From Corythucha ciliata (taxonomy: Eukaryota; Arthropoda; Insecta; Hemiptera; Tingidae): a DNA stretch of 64,000 nucleotides. Where the stretch lies: positions 42,946,198 through 43,010,197 of the forward strand of contig CM075937.1 in the NCBI GenBank assembly GCA_038030265.1, given 5' to 3'. The translations under genes were made by a program, and so were the position numbers. Numbering within the stretch: position 1 is the stretch's first letter; each line of letters starts with the position of its first letter. The notes beneath the pieces are model-generated. The model did not search any database, was not told the origin of the DNA, and was given only the letters and a program-made list of their open reading frames with translations. Below, one piece after another: positions 10,155-21,097 of this stretch.

Positions 10155-11910
10155 CAAGTTTTCTCAATTTTAGCCATTAATTAGCGATTTTCCTCTATTT
10201 TTGCAGCGAACTAAGCGCTGTCACCCAATTCAGTCACGAACTTTGTCTAGATTTCAATCGCGAATAACCGCGTATCCTCAATTTGATTGGATTTTCTCGA
10301 ATTGATCCGCTGTTAACAGTTAAAATCCGTTCTAGCAGCGAATGACCAGCAGTTTCTTGTAGCGAATGTTCTCAATTTTAGCAACGAATGAGCTCTTTAC
10401 CTCCATTTTAGACGGGAATCTCAGTTTTATTGGCCGTGATTTAACGATTTTTCCAATTTCAGCATTTTGCCCATTCTTAAGTTTTGCGTTCTAATCGAAA
10501 ATCGCTCACCCGCTACAAACACTAAATCCGCTCTAAATACTGACATTGCGAGGGTCCGCCTCGTCGTGACACGGGGTAAGACATGCTCATTAGGGTTATA
10601 TCTCCATTTTAACCGTGAGTTACCGCGTTTCCTCAATTTTAGTCACGAATTAGTGGATTTCCTCCAATTGATCCGTGAATTATAGCGTTTATTTTTTGTT
10701 TATTTCATTTTAACTGCAAATTATTCACGAATTTTAGCCTCGAATTTCATCTGCGAATCACAGCTTTCACTCAATTTCAGCTCCGAATTAGAGGACTTTC
10801 ACAAAATCCGTTAATCAGCGTTTTTCTACATTTTAACTTTGCATTAGCGCTTTTCCTCTATTTTCTGTTTTTGCCGTGAAATAGTGCTTATTCTCATTTT
10901 AGCCGTGAACTTTTTTCCATATTATAGCGGTGGATTATTTTTTAATTTCTTCATTTTAGCCGTGAAACACCTCATTCCTCAAACAAATTCATCTGTGAAT
11001 TGGTGGATTTCTTCATTTTAGCTCCTAATAAGCGTATTTTGCCACTATTAGCCACTTTTTAAAACATGCGTCTCCATTTTAGATGCGATGAGCGATTTAA
11101 ATTGATTTTAGGCGTGAATTAGCAGTTTGTTTCAGTTTTGGCTGTGGAGAAGCGGGCTTTATGTCTATAATTTTAGCATCGTATTTGCGCTTTTTCTATA
11201 CTTTTGCCGCGAACTAGCACTATTTCTCAATTTTAGCCGCGAATTATTTTCTTAATTTTAGCGGTGGATTATTTGCTCAAACTGATCCGTGGATTGGCGT
11301 CCTTCTCTGTTTTAGAAGGAAATGAGCGTTTTACTTAAATTTTCGACGGGAGTTAGCGGATTTTTCCAGTTTTAGTCTTCAGTTAGCAATTTTTTCTCTA
11401 TTATCCATGTGAATAAGCTCTTTTTCTCAATTTCTGTGCCTTGAAGAAACCATGAACTGGTGTCTTTAAAAATGATAGTTGAGTCTGCTGAGCGATGGCC
11501 TGCAGCTTTTTTTTATAGCTGCGAATTACCACTCTTTCTCAATTATCGTCGCATATTAGTATTTTTCTCCATTATTCGCTCGAAATAGTGACTTTTTCCA
11601 TTTTATTTTTACCATGAATCAGCTCTTTACCGCTATTTCAGGCGCGAATAAATTAGCGCTTTTAATATTTAGCTGCGTACTTGCCCCAAGATAAGCACAT
11701 TAGAACGCCTTATCAATTTTGTCCGCCTTTTATGGGCCGATAGAAACTTGGGGTTAGATTAGTTTCTCTGTTTTTTCCGCAAAGTTACCATCAGATATCG
11801 AGATTTAATATATTTTTTCTAATTTAAGTGGCAAAAGAGCGCTTGGTCTCAATATTTGCTGTTAATCTTCGCTTTAAAACCTACAAATTCACATTTTTCA
11901 TCTTTGAGCA
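10155..11910 (-). repeat. Degenerate ~30-bp repeat array, family A, reverse orientation
   Basis: Blocks such as CTCAATTTTAGCCGCGAATT and ATTAGCGATTTTCCTCTATT recur through about 1.75 kb. This is family A read from the other strand. Most units are 28-33 bases and differ from one another at many positions, so the array is old or was amplified from diverged units. A few units carry longer spacers. No coding gene. Confidence 0.85.
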
Positions 11911-12059
11911 TTTTGCCCCCTCCTCTTCTGAATGGTGGCCCTTCGTCGATGCACTAATGGCTGCATTGTAGTCGAGGGATGAATAGAGAGGGGTCTAGGA
12001 ATCATCTGCAATCACCAAGCAGATCCTCCTTAAAAAACCCCTTGTTAAAGGTAAAATAA

Positions 12060-12485
12060 ATCTCTTGAATGACTCTCAACAAATCTTCCTTGGGCGGGGG
12101 GGGGGAGGTTAAATCCCCAAAACCCACCCTGCCGCTGCTAGTGAGCCTTCGACGGTGCTGTCCGTCGAGACTGGCTAGTCCGAGACCCAAAAAAACAATT
12201 GCAGACATGCAATTTAATCGCGGATATCCCCAAAACTTGCTGTTTGAGAGAAAAAAGACCTGAAACTTGCAGTTTATAGGCTTCTTGCCGATAGGCAGCC
12301 GGGAAACTTCCGATTGTGATTCGTCAGGACGTCCGTTTCTCGCCACCACAAAAAAAATCCTCAAAACTTGTATTTTTGCTTGAATTAAGACCATAACCTT
12401 GCAATTTCACTGAAAATAAGGCTCGAAACTGCCAATTTTGCTGATATTCAGCTTGGAAACTTGCATTTTAACCCACGACCTGAAC
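12060..12485 (+). repeat. Degenerate repeat array, family B
   Basis: Units like AAACTTGCAATTTCACTGAA, followed by AATAAGGCTCG, recur about every 30 bases. The consensus is near ACTTGCAATTTCGC, then GAAATTAAGACCCGAA. The same family occurs at 18,050-19,070, 24,680-25,200 and 27,340-28,480. A G-run lies at 12,097-12,108. Confidence 0.7.
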
Positions 12486-12545
12486 TTGCAAACTCAAAAA
12501 TATTTAGTTAGAACCAGATTCAATCCGGGGAATATTCCCAAAAAG
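12486..12545 (-). repeat. Boundary block shared with 15,704-15,763
   Basis: CTTGCAAACTCAAAAATATT, followed by TAGTTAGAACCAGATTC and a GGGGAATATTCCC palindrome, is found inverted at 15,704-15,763. In both places it sits at the junction between a family B-like stretch and other sequence, so it may be an element terminus. Confidence 0.55.
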
Positions 12546-15500
12546 CCACGATAACGACTCACTTTAGTTAATAATAACTCTCATTTTTTCCTCGAGTCCT
12601 AAGTATCGACCAGGTGCCACACACAGAGTTCCAATTATTCCCTTTTTTTTCACTTTAGCTGAGTTTGGTTCTTCTTCTCACTTTTGAATTTTTCGTTTTG
12701 TGAAGATATCGGTTATACTCTTCTTCTCTCTGTCCAATTCCAAATTATAGTTTCCCGTGGTTCGTCAGACGCCCCACCCCCCTGTCACTCACCCACCCAT
12801 TTTGACCTTCCACGGTTTTGTGCATTCTTTTTCAGCCCATGATCTACCCATAGTAACGTTCTCACAGAGACTGTTTGGATCTTCCTTTTTTCCATCGCAA
12901 ATCCCTCGGGGACTCGGTTGTAGGCGTGTATACGTATAGGCTTCGTGAGAAGGACTAACGAGCGTGGCTTTGGATTCGTATAGGGCGAATGGAAGAGGCA
13001 AGAAGGCGAGAGAGTCATCTATCATTCAGTGTTTTGTTGATGGGAAATAAATACTCTTTATTGATTATTCGCACGTGACCTCCCCCCCCCCACACACACA
13101 CACAAGGCAAAAGAGACTGATTGGCTGATGATGTTACGCGTTCTATTTATTTACTTAATTGTTGGGCGAACGACGTAATGATCTTGTTGTTTCCCAAGAG
13201 AAGTTTCGTGCAGTCCCTGCAGACAAAAATCTTTAAATAAAACCCATTATTGATACGCCTATTTATATCTAACAAGAAGCGATGATCTTTTAAGGCTGGT
13301 AGGAAGAGAGGGGGGACCTGAAAAGAATAAATTTACTTAGTTTCATCAATCTCAGCGACAAGTGCATGATAACACCATCACTTTTTTGCCCTCATTTCAG
13401 ATTCAGTAATAACACCGAATGCAATTTAACGAATTATCGGGAGGGGTTGTTTGAACTTGATTAATTGTTGTTGACATGTTCTAAAATTTATAAGGATTGA
13501 GAAAGGCCTTCTTCTTCAAAGGAAGTGTCTGACGAGTCCTCTTTTCACTCATTCTTCTTTAGGGGTGTAGGCAGAGGATATGGCTCTGTCAGAGGGTATC
13601 ACAATTAAATTCTCCTGGCAGTTGAACAATAATAATGCACGACACTACAACCAGCAAAACCCCCATTTTTGCAATGATTTCCCATTATAACAACTCCCCC
13701 ATCCTCCAAACAAATTCCTTCGGGGTCTTACTAAGAAAGAAATAACATAATAACGTCCTCCATAGTTCAATATTCGCATGGTTCGATCGAATGCTAGTGA
13801 ACTTTGTACGAACATAAATGAGACACCATACCCCTGTCCGCACCCGCAGCGCATTCCACACCCAACTAACCTCTTTTGAGTTCGCCACAGGGTTAACAAA
13901 ACTGGATAGTTGCCAGTATTTCAGGAAGAAGAGTCGAGGGGTTGGCAAAATAGTGTGGCAGAAATGATGGTGTGTAGGGGTGAGGGGGGTGTCCTCGGCT
14001 ATAGTACTTGATTTACGTTTTTCGGCTCAGTGTTATGTGCAGTGGTAAGGTTGGGTGTGTATAAGGGGGACCATATAGCCCTTCTTTTCCCCCGTCCAGT
14101 CCAGAGTATAAAGGCCATTATCTCATTAAAGTAGAATTTATGAACGGACTTCTAGTTTCATGCCTTTGAGTCGGGTTCTCGCCAGCAGCGGTGTTTTTAA
14201 GCTCACACGGGTTTACTTCCTCTTTTTTCCCTCCCCCTTTTGCTCGTTTTATCGCTCAAGGGATTTTAACAAAGGAGTTTGTTTGGCGGAAAACAGCGGC
14301 GCGACAAAAAAAAAATGCTCCCCCCCACCACCACAGAGTCAACTTCATTAAAAGTCTCACTAATACGGGTATAAACCCCCCCCCCTCATATTTTTCCCTC
14401 AATTTATATAATAAGGAACTGGGTTTCTTGATAAAAACAGATAACAACACAAACTAATTAATATTATGGCTATGGGGCAAAAGACACAGCATCGTTACAC
14501 CTCGGGAAATACAAAATTTAATATGGTTGCTGTGAGGGGGGGTAGCGAAAAAAAACACCGCGATTACGAAATCAGGGTTATTGGCATATGTTTGGGATGG
14601 AAGCATTCCGTGGAAATGGTGTGGGCATGAAGTAAAAGAACTAACAGCAGAAAAAAGGAAAGTGGCTGACAGGTAGGGTTTTTTACGACCATTCTCAATT
14701 CAAGGCGGGATAGACAAAAGCGAAACCTTTCTCGGGTCGCCATGTTTTATTAAAGGACAGATGGAACAAGAGTGGAAGGGAGGGATACTTAAAATTCCAT
14801 CACGTTACTTTGTTTTTAAGCCGGAAAAGAAGGATGGAAAGTTTCAATGTTATTTCAAACTTGTTTTTCCGACGGTATAGGTCTATGCAAAGGTCAAATT
14901 AAATATTCCCGAGAGTCAGTCGTTTTAATAACTAAACGTAGCTACCCCACGCCCTTAACATCTCATATCTTCACTTTCAATGCCGAGAATTCACTACAGG
15001 AGCTGTGCCAAAAGGGGAAAAGAAAAGAAGCGCCGCCGGCGTCCACCAACCGCTAAAAAAAGGATTCGACGACGTTCAATGCATTCTATACAGTCTGGCT
15101 CCCCACTCCCCCTCAACCGCAGCTAGTGAGTGCGTAAGCATTAAATCAGTGAACAGAAGTAGTCAAATTGAGCTGGTCGCATCCAGGTGTTCATGAATTA
15201 GCTGGAAAGAAGAAAACCAGTTATGGGACACATCATTTGCCACCGAAATGACTATTTAGAGTTTTTGGAAATTCCGCTTTGTTTTCGAAATATCACACGC
15301 ATTTTATGATTTTTTCATTAACTCCCTTTTTTCCCACTTAAATGCTTGTCATACGCTCGTAAAATGGTACTAGCCTAAAATTAATCAGTTCATTGGAAAG
15401 GGCAGACAAAATGTCCCTTAAAATGTGTCCACTTTCGAGTGAAAATTACCTTCGTAGGTACCATACGTGAGAGCAGCCGATTCACGAAAAAAACTGGTGA

Positions 15501-15589
15501 CTCACATTTCCATACATTTTTTCCGAGTCGATTTCACCTCTTCATTAATGGATAGTTTTGGTGCTAATTTCGTCATCGGCGGGGAAATA
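12546..15589. other. Long non-coding stretch
   Basis: Nothing convincing is coded over about 3 kb. It holds a C-run with a (CA)n tract at 13,080-13,105, C-runs at 14,321-14,330 and 14,377-14,387, and many short overlapping open frames without motifs or splice signals. A proline/histidine-rich frame near 12,760 comes from CCACCC repeats. Confidence 0.4.
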
Positions 15590-15703
15590 CATATTGGGGC
15601 TCGAGGCTAACAACAACAAAAGGGCGAGAGCTGTTCTCCGCTGGGAGAAGAAAAAATTGCAGTTTCCATTCTTCAGGAAAGCCTACGTATTGGCCCGAGG
15701 ACT

Positions 15704-15763
15704 TGGGAATATTCCCCGGATTGAATCTGGTTGTAACTAAATATTTTTGAGTTTGCAAGATCT
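15704..15763 (+). repeat. Boundary block, inverted copy of 12,486-12,545
   Basis: It reads GGGAATATTCCCCGGATTG, then AATCTGGTT, ending AATATTTTTGAGTTTGCAAG, directly before the jockey-like coding remnant. The match with the first copy is close to complete over about 58 bases. Confidence 0.55.
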
Positions 15764-16433
15764 CATTGATTTTTTTGTGATCAAAGGAGTATTGGACAAC
15801 TTCATTCACGTAGAAAACTGTGGCAGTCCAACTTGTTCTTAGGATTAGCGGCTCAATCATTTTGAAGGAAGACCGGCCAAGACTAGTCACTCAACGCACT
15901 AATTATGATGTTTTCAGGGAAAACGTCGCCTCTAATATTGACCTTTCAGTCCCTCTAAAATCACCGGAACAACTTGAAGAGGAAGCTGGGAACTTCGTGA
16001 AATGTATTCAGCGAGATGCTTAGTCTGCCACTCCTACAGAAAAAATTGCAAGAATCAGCCACACCACATATCCCCGTGAGGTTAGGGAAAAAAGAAAGGC
16101 GAGGAAAGTCTGGCAAAAGGGCAAAACAGCAGAGCTCCTTGTGACAAAGCAAAACTGAATGAGCTAAAGACTCGGCTTGACGCCCTGAGCAAGGAAATCA
16201 AGCAAGAAACACACGCCAGACTATTGATAGGGTTAACTCCAGGAAAGGACACGGATTACTCCCTGGAAGATAACTAAAGCAGCCCAATGAACACATTCCT
16301 CCGATTAGAAAGGTGGACGAAGAATGGGGCAAAAGTCCCCGAGAGAAAGCTGAACTATTTGCTGAGCACCTCGAGGAAACATTTATGCCGCTGCAAGGGG
16401 ACAGAGGAAAGCTTGCCGGCACTGCCTCCATCA

Positions 16434-17673
16434 CAGGGGCGGTTTTATGGGAGTGGCGATAGGGGCGATCGCCACCCCCGTCAGCTCAGCCACCCTTGGA
16501 GAAAGGGGGGGAAGATTAAATAAAGAAGGGAAATTGAAGAGGTACAAATGTGAGGGAGAGCAAATCAGATGTCTAGATCCTAGAACAAGGAAGTTGGAAA
16601 ATAATTACAAACTTGTTTTAGTATTAATTGGTAGTACCGAAATTTGGGTTTGATTTGAAATAGTCAAATCCAAGAAATTAGGGTTTGAAAGAGTCAAACC
16701 CACGAAATTTTGCTTTTAAAAGAGCATATCTCGCGGAATTTGGGTTTAAACGAGCAAAATTGCCTTTCATTTGGATTTGAAGAAGACGAATGCGGAGGTT
16801 TTCCATTTGGAAATCCTTGTTAACTGGCCTTTGTATAGCCAAAATGACAAAATTTTGCTTTTTTAGTAACCTAAATCCATAAATTTGGTTTTTGAAAAAG
16901 ACAAATTAGCTTTCGAATTAGTCAAAGCTGCGAAACCGATTTTAGAAAAGCTGAAGTCGCGATATATTTTGTTTTTAGAGAGGAAAAATACGCGAAATTG
17001 CGGCTGAAATTCTGTTTTAAAGAAGCCAAATCCACGACATTACGTTATGGAAGAGGAAGAGCGAATTTCCTCCAGCCTTGTCATCTGAAAAGGCCAAAGT
17101 CTCGTTTGTTTTTTAAAGCCAATGTAGGAAGAGCTTATGACATGAGATTCGGTTTTGAACTTGGAATCGTGAATCGCCGAAATTTTGTTTTGAGAGAGCC
17201 AAACCAACGGAAGCTTCTTCTTAAGAGATCAAAAATCCCTAAGTTTGGATTTGAACGAGCAAAATGAATAAAATTTGGATTTGAGAGGTTGAAACTTGGA
17301 TTCAAAATAGACTCAATTGCGATATATTTGGTTTTACAAAGAGCCAAACGAGCAGGATTTGTTTCGGATCAGATTGTATGAGATAATTAGCTAAAATGTA
17401 TGGTTTTAGATAGAATTTTCTGGATTATGGGGCCGTAATCCCAATGTTTATTTCAATCAAATCGCTAACACCAAATTCACCAAAATTCTTTAGCAGATAT
17501 CAGACACTGCAATACAAAATCCGATTTTTGGGAAACAGAGACAGTGGGCTTTCAGGTAATTTTTTGCATGAGAAAATTAAGAAATTAGGCTAATCGAGTA
17601 ATTGCGTGGGGAGGAGAGGGTGAGAACCCTTTTTGACGGTCACCCCCGTCACGGTGGCCCAAAACCGCCCCGG
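16434..17673. mobile_element. hAT-type non-autonomous element, 1,240 bp, with repeat-array interior
   Basis: The left terminus CAGGGGCGGTTTT pairs with the right terminus, CCGGGGCGGTTTT on the other strand (12 of 13). CTCCATCA stands on both sides (16,426-16,433 and 17,674-17,681), a perfect 8-base target duplication as in hAT elements. The inverted similarity continues inwards through GCCACCCCCGTCA-like blocks. The interior holds no transposase but an array of ~30-base family D repeats. The host sequence is a jockey-like element, which fixes the insertion boundaries independently. Confidence 0.88.
16620..17370 (+). repeat. Degenerate ~30-bp repeat array, family D
   Basis: Units such as GGGTTTGAAAGAGTCAAACC followed by CACGAAATTT recur with 30-32 base spacing over about 750 bases. 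Each unit contains a small inverted motif (GGGTTTGA/TCAAACCC). Similar units lie at 29,225-29,510 and 34,280-34,600. Confidence 0.8.
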
Positions 17674-17822
17674 CTCCATCAACGTCTTTCCAATATACAT
17701 ACAAAACCCGTAACATTTAATGAGCTTAAAGATGCAATAAACAATCTTAAAACAAATAAAGCTCCTGGGTTTGATCTCATAACTGGGAATGCCGTCAAAC
17801 TACTCCCGGAAGTAGGGAAGTA

Positions 17823-18040
17823 GGGAAACCCCACACCCCTGGGTTCCGTTAAACAAATCGTGACATAATTGTACCAGCTACTCGACATTTCTTAGAAACA
17901 TTGCTAAAAATAGAGTTTTATGCGTGCAATGGTCTTGTAGAAGAACCCACTTCAAGAAAATCCAAATTTTGAAAAATAATTGTGCAAGTTCCCTACACTA
18001 TATTATGTATTGAACTTCCTAAAACTAATGTTTTTTAGAT
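17823..18040 (+). repeat. ~218-bp dispersed repeat, copy 1
   Basis: From CCCTGGGTTCCGTTAAACAA to AAAACTAATGTTTTTTAGAT it matches 20,462-20,690 in the same orientation with scattered differences and small gaps. It abuts the truncated jockey remnant on one side and the large inverted repeat on the other. Confidence 0.75.
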
Positions 18041-18049
18041 TCCCCACGT

Positions 18050-18390
18050 CAAGAAGGTCCTGAAACGTGCAATTTTGTAATTAAAGACCCTAAACTTGCC
18101 TTTTCGAAGGAATTAATACCCGAAAGTCACGTTTCCACAGATATTCGGCCAAATAACTTCTAATTTTCTGGATATTCGACTGGCTCCGGACTCATTCGGA
18201 GACTTAAAGCCACGAAGGCAGTTGGATCCACTTTCACGAAAAATGAGGCTCCAAAACTTGTAATTTCGCTTAATAGAGCCCCAAACTCGCAATCTTGCTT
18301 AAATTAAGACCCAAAACTTTCAACTTAGCGTATGAATTCAACCAGTAAACTTGTAATTTCGCAAAGGACCCGAAATTGCAAGCTCACGAA
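18050..18390 (+). repeat. Family B repeat array (left arm, first block)
   Basis: Units such as CGAAAATTGCAAGTT variants, CCAAAACTTGTAATTTCGCT and AGACCCAAAACTTTCAAC recur at about 30 bases. The mirror block lies at 28,010-28,345. Confidence 0.65.
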
Positions 18391-18729
18391 TATTTATCTC
18401 TAAGAGCACAATGCACGCACAATAATTATTGAACAATACATTCGTGTACTTAATATTTTGACGTTATACTCTACACGTTCAATTACATTGCGCGATATTT
18501 GAATTTTACTTGATTTTCCGATATTTTCAAATAAAAAACGGTTTGTACAATATAATGTGTTCAAATTTTTTGTATAACCTCGCGTAATATTTATTGTAAG
18601 TGTATGGGCCGCTTAAATTTTGCAATCATACGGCTACTCGTCAGGGTATTGGCGCAGTCGGTGCCGGCTAGCCCAGGTTCCACACCCAATAAAAAACGTC
18701 ATACTTCCTTTCCACATGGGAACATGGAA

Positions 18730-19070
18730 GTAAAAAAGGCTAAACTCGCAATTTCACTGAAATTAAGACGTGAAACTCGCCAATGACCAAGACCCTGTTG
18801 GAACCAAATGTTGCTATTTTGTCTGAGGGGAGTTGCCTTGCCAGCCAATGACGCTGCACCGTCCATCGTGGCTGGCTAGCCTGAGGTTTGAGTTTCAACG
18901 TCCAATTTCACGGGTATTTAAACCTGAAAGCCTGAAACTTATAATTTTTCAGAAACTAAGACCCGTCACTTGCAATTGTACTGGCAGTAAGACCCGAAAC
19001 TTGCAATTTCGCGGATATTTAGCTTGAAAACTTGTAACTTCGCTCAAATTAGGACCCGAACTTGTAGAGA
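18730..19070 (+). repeat. Family B repeat array (left arm, second block)
   Basis: Clear units include ACCCGAAACTTGCAATTTCG, then CGGATATTTAGC, then TTGAAAACTTGTAACTTCGC, with spacing of 30-31 bases. The mirror block lies at 27,340-27,660. Confidence 0.7.
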
Positions 19071-19605
19071 CAATGCATGACGCTTAATCGTTCCAATTAC
19101 ATATATTCGTGACAGTGGTGGATTTAAGAAAAAGGCCACCTGGGACATGACCCCTCCCACGGAGTCGAAGTCACTTGCGCTAAAAAATCACCAAAACCTC
19201 CTCCAAAAATTCCATCGAGGAGGGGGTGATTTCCTCATCATTTTCTCAGAGGTACTGGTCTGCGACAGACGTGATTCATGGGTCCCCTGAACCATGCTCA
19301 ACCAATGACGTACATCAGGCCTGTTCCAGCCTGACACACAGTAGAGTAGCCGCTAGAGCAGTGCCCCTTAAACGGTCCAGAAACAAATGTTTCGCGCCAT
19401 TGGTTGCTGGTATCAACTGATTTTCTCGACTCTAGCGCCACTAGAACGGGCGCTTCTTAAAAGGCTCTATTTTTGCGTTGTGTGGAGTCGATGTGCTACC
19501 AAACATAATTATGTATTCCCTCGAAAAATGAAGAATTTGGACAGTTTGCATAGATACCACACAACGAAAACATAGAACTTGTGTACAAGCCTTGAAGCTG
19601 AGCTG

Positions 19606-19670
19606 TGGGTTTCGACCAATCAGAGTGCTCCCCTCTGTGAATTCGGAGCGCTCTGATTGGTTGAAACCCA
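19606..19670. repeat. Hairpin with CCAAT motifs
   Basis: TGGGTTTCGACCAATCAGAG continuing TGCTCC pairs with GGAGCG continuing CTCTGATTGGTTGAAACCCA. Arms are about 26 bases with two mismatches. A mirrored copy is in the right arm at about 26,728-26,792. Confidence 0.6.
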
Positions 19671-20461
19671 GACACATGTGCATGTGTGTGTTGGACAAAT
19701 ATATCTATTTACCAATTTTATTTTCTTTCTAGCATTGCCTAGAAACTGACCAACTGGAAATTGTAGCACATTCTCAAATACTTCGCAATATTTGACACAT
19801 GTGTACAGCCCCTCCTCGGCGCCTGATTCATTCAGGTTTGTATCTACATGCAAAACTGCACATTATAGCCAATGTTTAGCAGAATTTAAGCGAAATGCCA
19901 AATTATAAGCACAATTGACCTGAAATGTCAAACTTGTTGCGAAATTAAAGTCAATAGGCCACATTTGGGTGGATGGGGGATTTACGCCAAAAACCACCAC
20001 ATCGAGGGCAAAATTTTCTAGTGACTTCATAAACACACATCCATCGAATCGACATCGAATCAACGTCGATAGACGTTTTTTCGTTGATGAGGATAGTACA
20101 TCGTAGAATCGACGTCGATTTTGCCTCGGTACCGTAATGTTGAAATATCAGCCATGATACGATATCGGTGTAACGTTGAGCTATCGATGTGTTTTATTCG
20201 ATGTAAAATATTCGTTGAAATTAACTCGATGCAAATACGTTGTTTCATCGATCAAGATGCATCGTGGAGATGACGTTGAGTTATAGACGTGTTTTATTTG
20301 ACGTAGAATCCACATGGAATCTACGTTGATGTCACTAACTATTTTTCCGACAGCTGTAGCCTCTCAGGAAAAGTACATCTCATTTATGCGACCGCATCCG
20401 CTCAAACGTATTCATAATTTTGAATGGAATCAAGAAATTTTAAATACAATTTAGGCCGCTG

Positions 20462-20690
20462 TACAAACCCCGCACCCCGGGTTCCGTTAAACAAATCGTG
20501 ATATAATTGCACCAGCTACTCGACATTTCTTAAAAACATTGCTAAAAATAGATCCTTGAATGATTTTAATTTTTTATATTAGCAATGGTCTTGTAGAAGA
20601 ACCCTCTTCAAGAAAATCTAAATTTTGAAAAATGTGCAAGTTTCCTGTATACACCATATTGAGCTTCCTAAAACTAATGTTTTTGAGATT
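20462..20690 (+). repeat. ~228-bp dispersed repeat, copy 2
   Basis: Same sequence as 17,823-18,040, here inside element X. It differs by a small insertion (around 20,550) and a few bases. Confidence 0.75.
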
Positions 20691-20711
20691 ACGAAAATTG
20701 CCAGATCATTT

Positions 20712-20785
20712 ACATTAGCTTCAAGTGTTAATGGTATAGCACAAATCTACCATTGCAAAGTATTTGGGTTCGAAACCCGAATACA
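20712..20785 (+). repeat. tRNA-like (SINE-head) remnant
   Basis: TAGCTTCAAGTGTTAATGG at 20,716 resembles a tRNA A box and D arm. TTGGG-TTCGAAA-CCCGA at 20,764-20,780 forms a proper T arm with the invariant TTCGAAA loop, at tRNA spacing. The acceptor ends do not pair, so this is not a working tRNA gene; a tRNA-derived SINE head is more likely. Confidence 0.4.
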
Positions 20786-21097
20786 TTTTTATTCATTTAA
20801 TTTAATTTGTTCATTGTTTGACCCATCGACGTCGATTCAATGTAGAATCGCGGAACATTTTTGACGAGTTCCGGTCATCGGGGCTAACTTTTTTTATGTA
20901 GGTATAGGTTACACAAAGGTTACCTTATCACGATTTGCATAGGATTGCATGGGAGGGCTGGGTAGATAACAGTCCATCTAAATATAACCTCTTTAGCCCC
21001 GATGTCGGCTTCCCTTTTTGACGCGATGTCGACTCGATTTTTGATCGATCATCGACTTGGTGAATGACGTTGATTCGATGGAAGTGTGTTTATGGGG

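Larger units (their letters stand above)
15764..17822 (+). pseudogene. Jockey-like non-LTR retrotransposon remnant (end of endonuclease to start of RT), interrupted
   Basis: The first part (15,764-16,433) encodes DLIDFFVIKGV, then NYDVFRENVASNIDLSVPLK and SPEQLEEEAGNFVKCIQ, the linker typical after the endonuclease of jockey-clade ORF2. It continues with EKAELFAEHLEETF, which precedes the reverse transcriptase. The second part (17,674-17,822) resumes with PVTFNELKDAINNLKTNKAP, the first RT motif. Between them sits a 1,240-base hAT-type insertion with an 8-base duplication. Removing it joins the two parts with only a one-base slip near the joint. The element is truncated at both ends (by repeats at 15,763 and 17,823) and has several frame changes. 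Confidence 0.8.
18041..21095. repeat. Left arm of a large inverted repeat
   Basis: Sequence from TTCCCCACGTCAAGAAGG (18,040) to the TIR end at about 21,095 is repeated in reverse at 26,297-28,356 with few differences. Colinearity is interrupted once: 19,917-20,765 is missing from the right arm. In a 77-codon open frame common to both arms (19,620-19,853 and 26,545-26,778) only three residues differ, so the arms are young or homogenised. The arm contains family B arrays, a CCAAT-rich hairpin (19,606-19,670) and element X (20,029-21,097). No real gene is recognised within it. Confidence 0.85.
20029..21097. mobile_element. Element X: ~1.07-kb TIR element rich in TCGACGTCGA-like motifs
   Basis: Left end ATAAACACACATCCATCGAA and right end, on the other strand, ATAAACACACTTCCATCGAA are terminal inverted repeats with about 30-35 bases of similarity. 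The interior has many CGTCGAT/ATCGACG motifs at both ends, a 220-base dispersed repeat and a tRNA-like segment. No coding capacity is recognised. Its right end coincides with the inner limit of the large inverted repeat, and the right arm keeps only the outer third of it. Confidence 0.6.

Noticed and set aside
12785..13025. Cysteine-containing frame resembling a receptor hormone-binding domain
   Set aside because: The cysteine spacing does not match the family and flanking exons or membrane segments are missing.
19620..19853. 77-codon frame conserved in both arms of the inverted repeat
   Set aside because: Its conservation follows from the recent duplication of the arms. The frame includes a non-coding hairpin and has no domain.
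20712..20785. Functional tRNA gene
   Set aside because: The acceptor stem does not pair and the anticodon arm is poor; a SINE remnant fits better.
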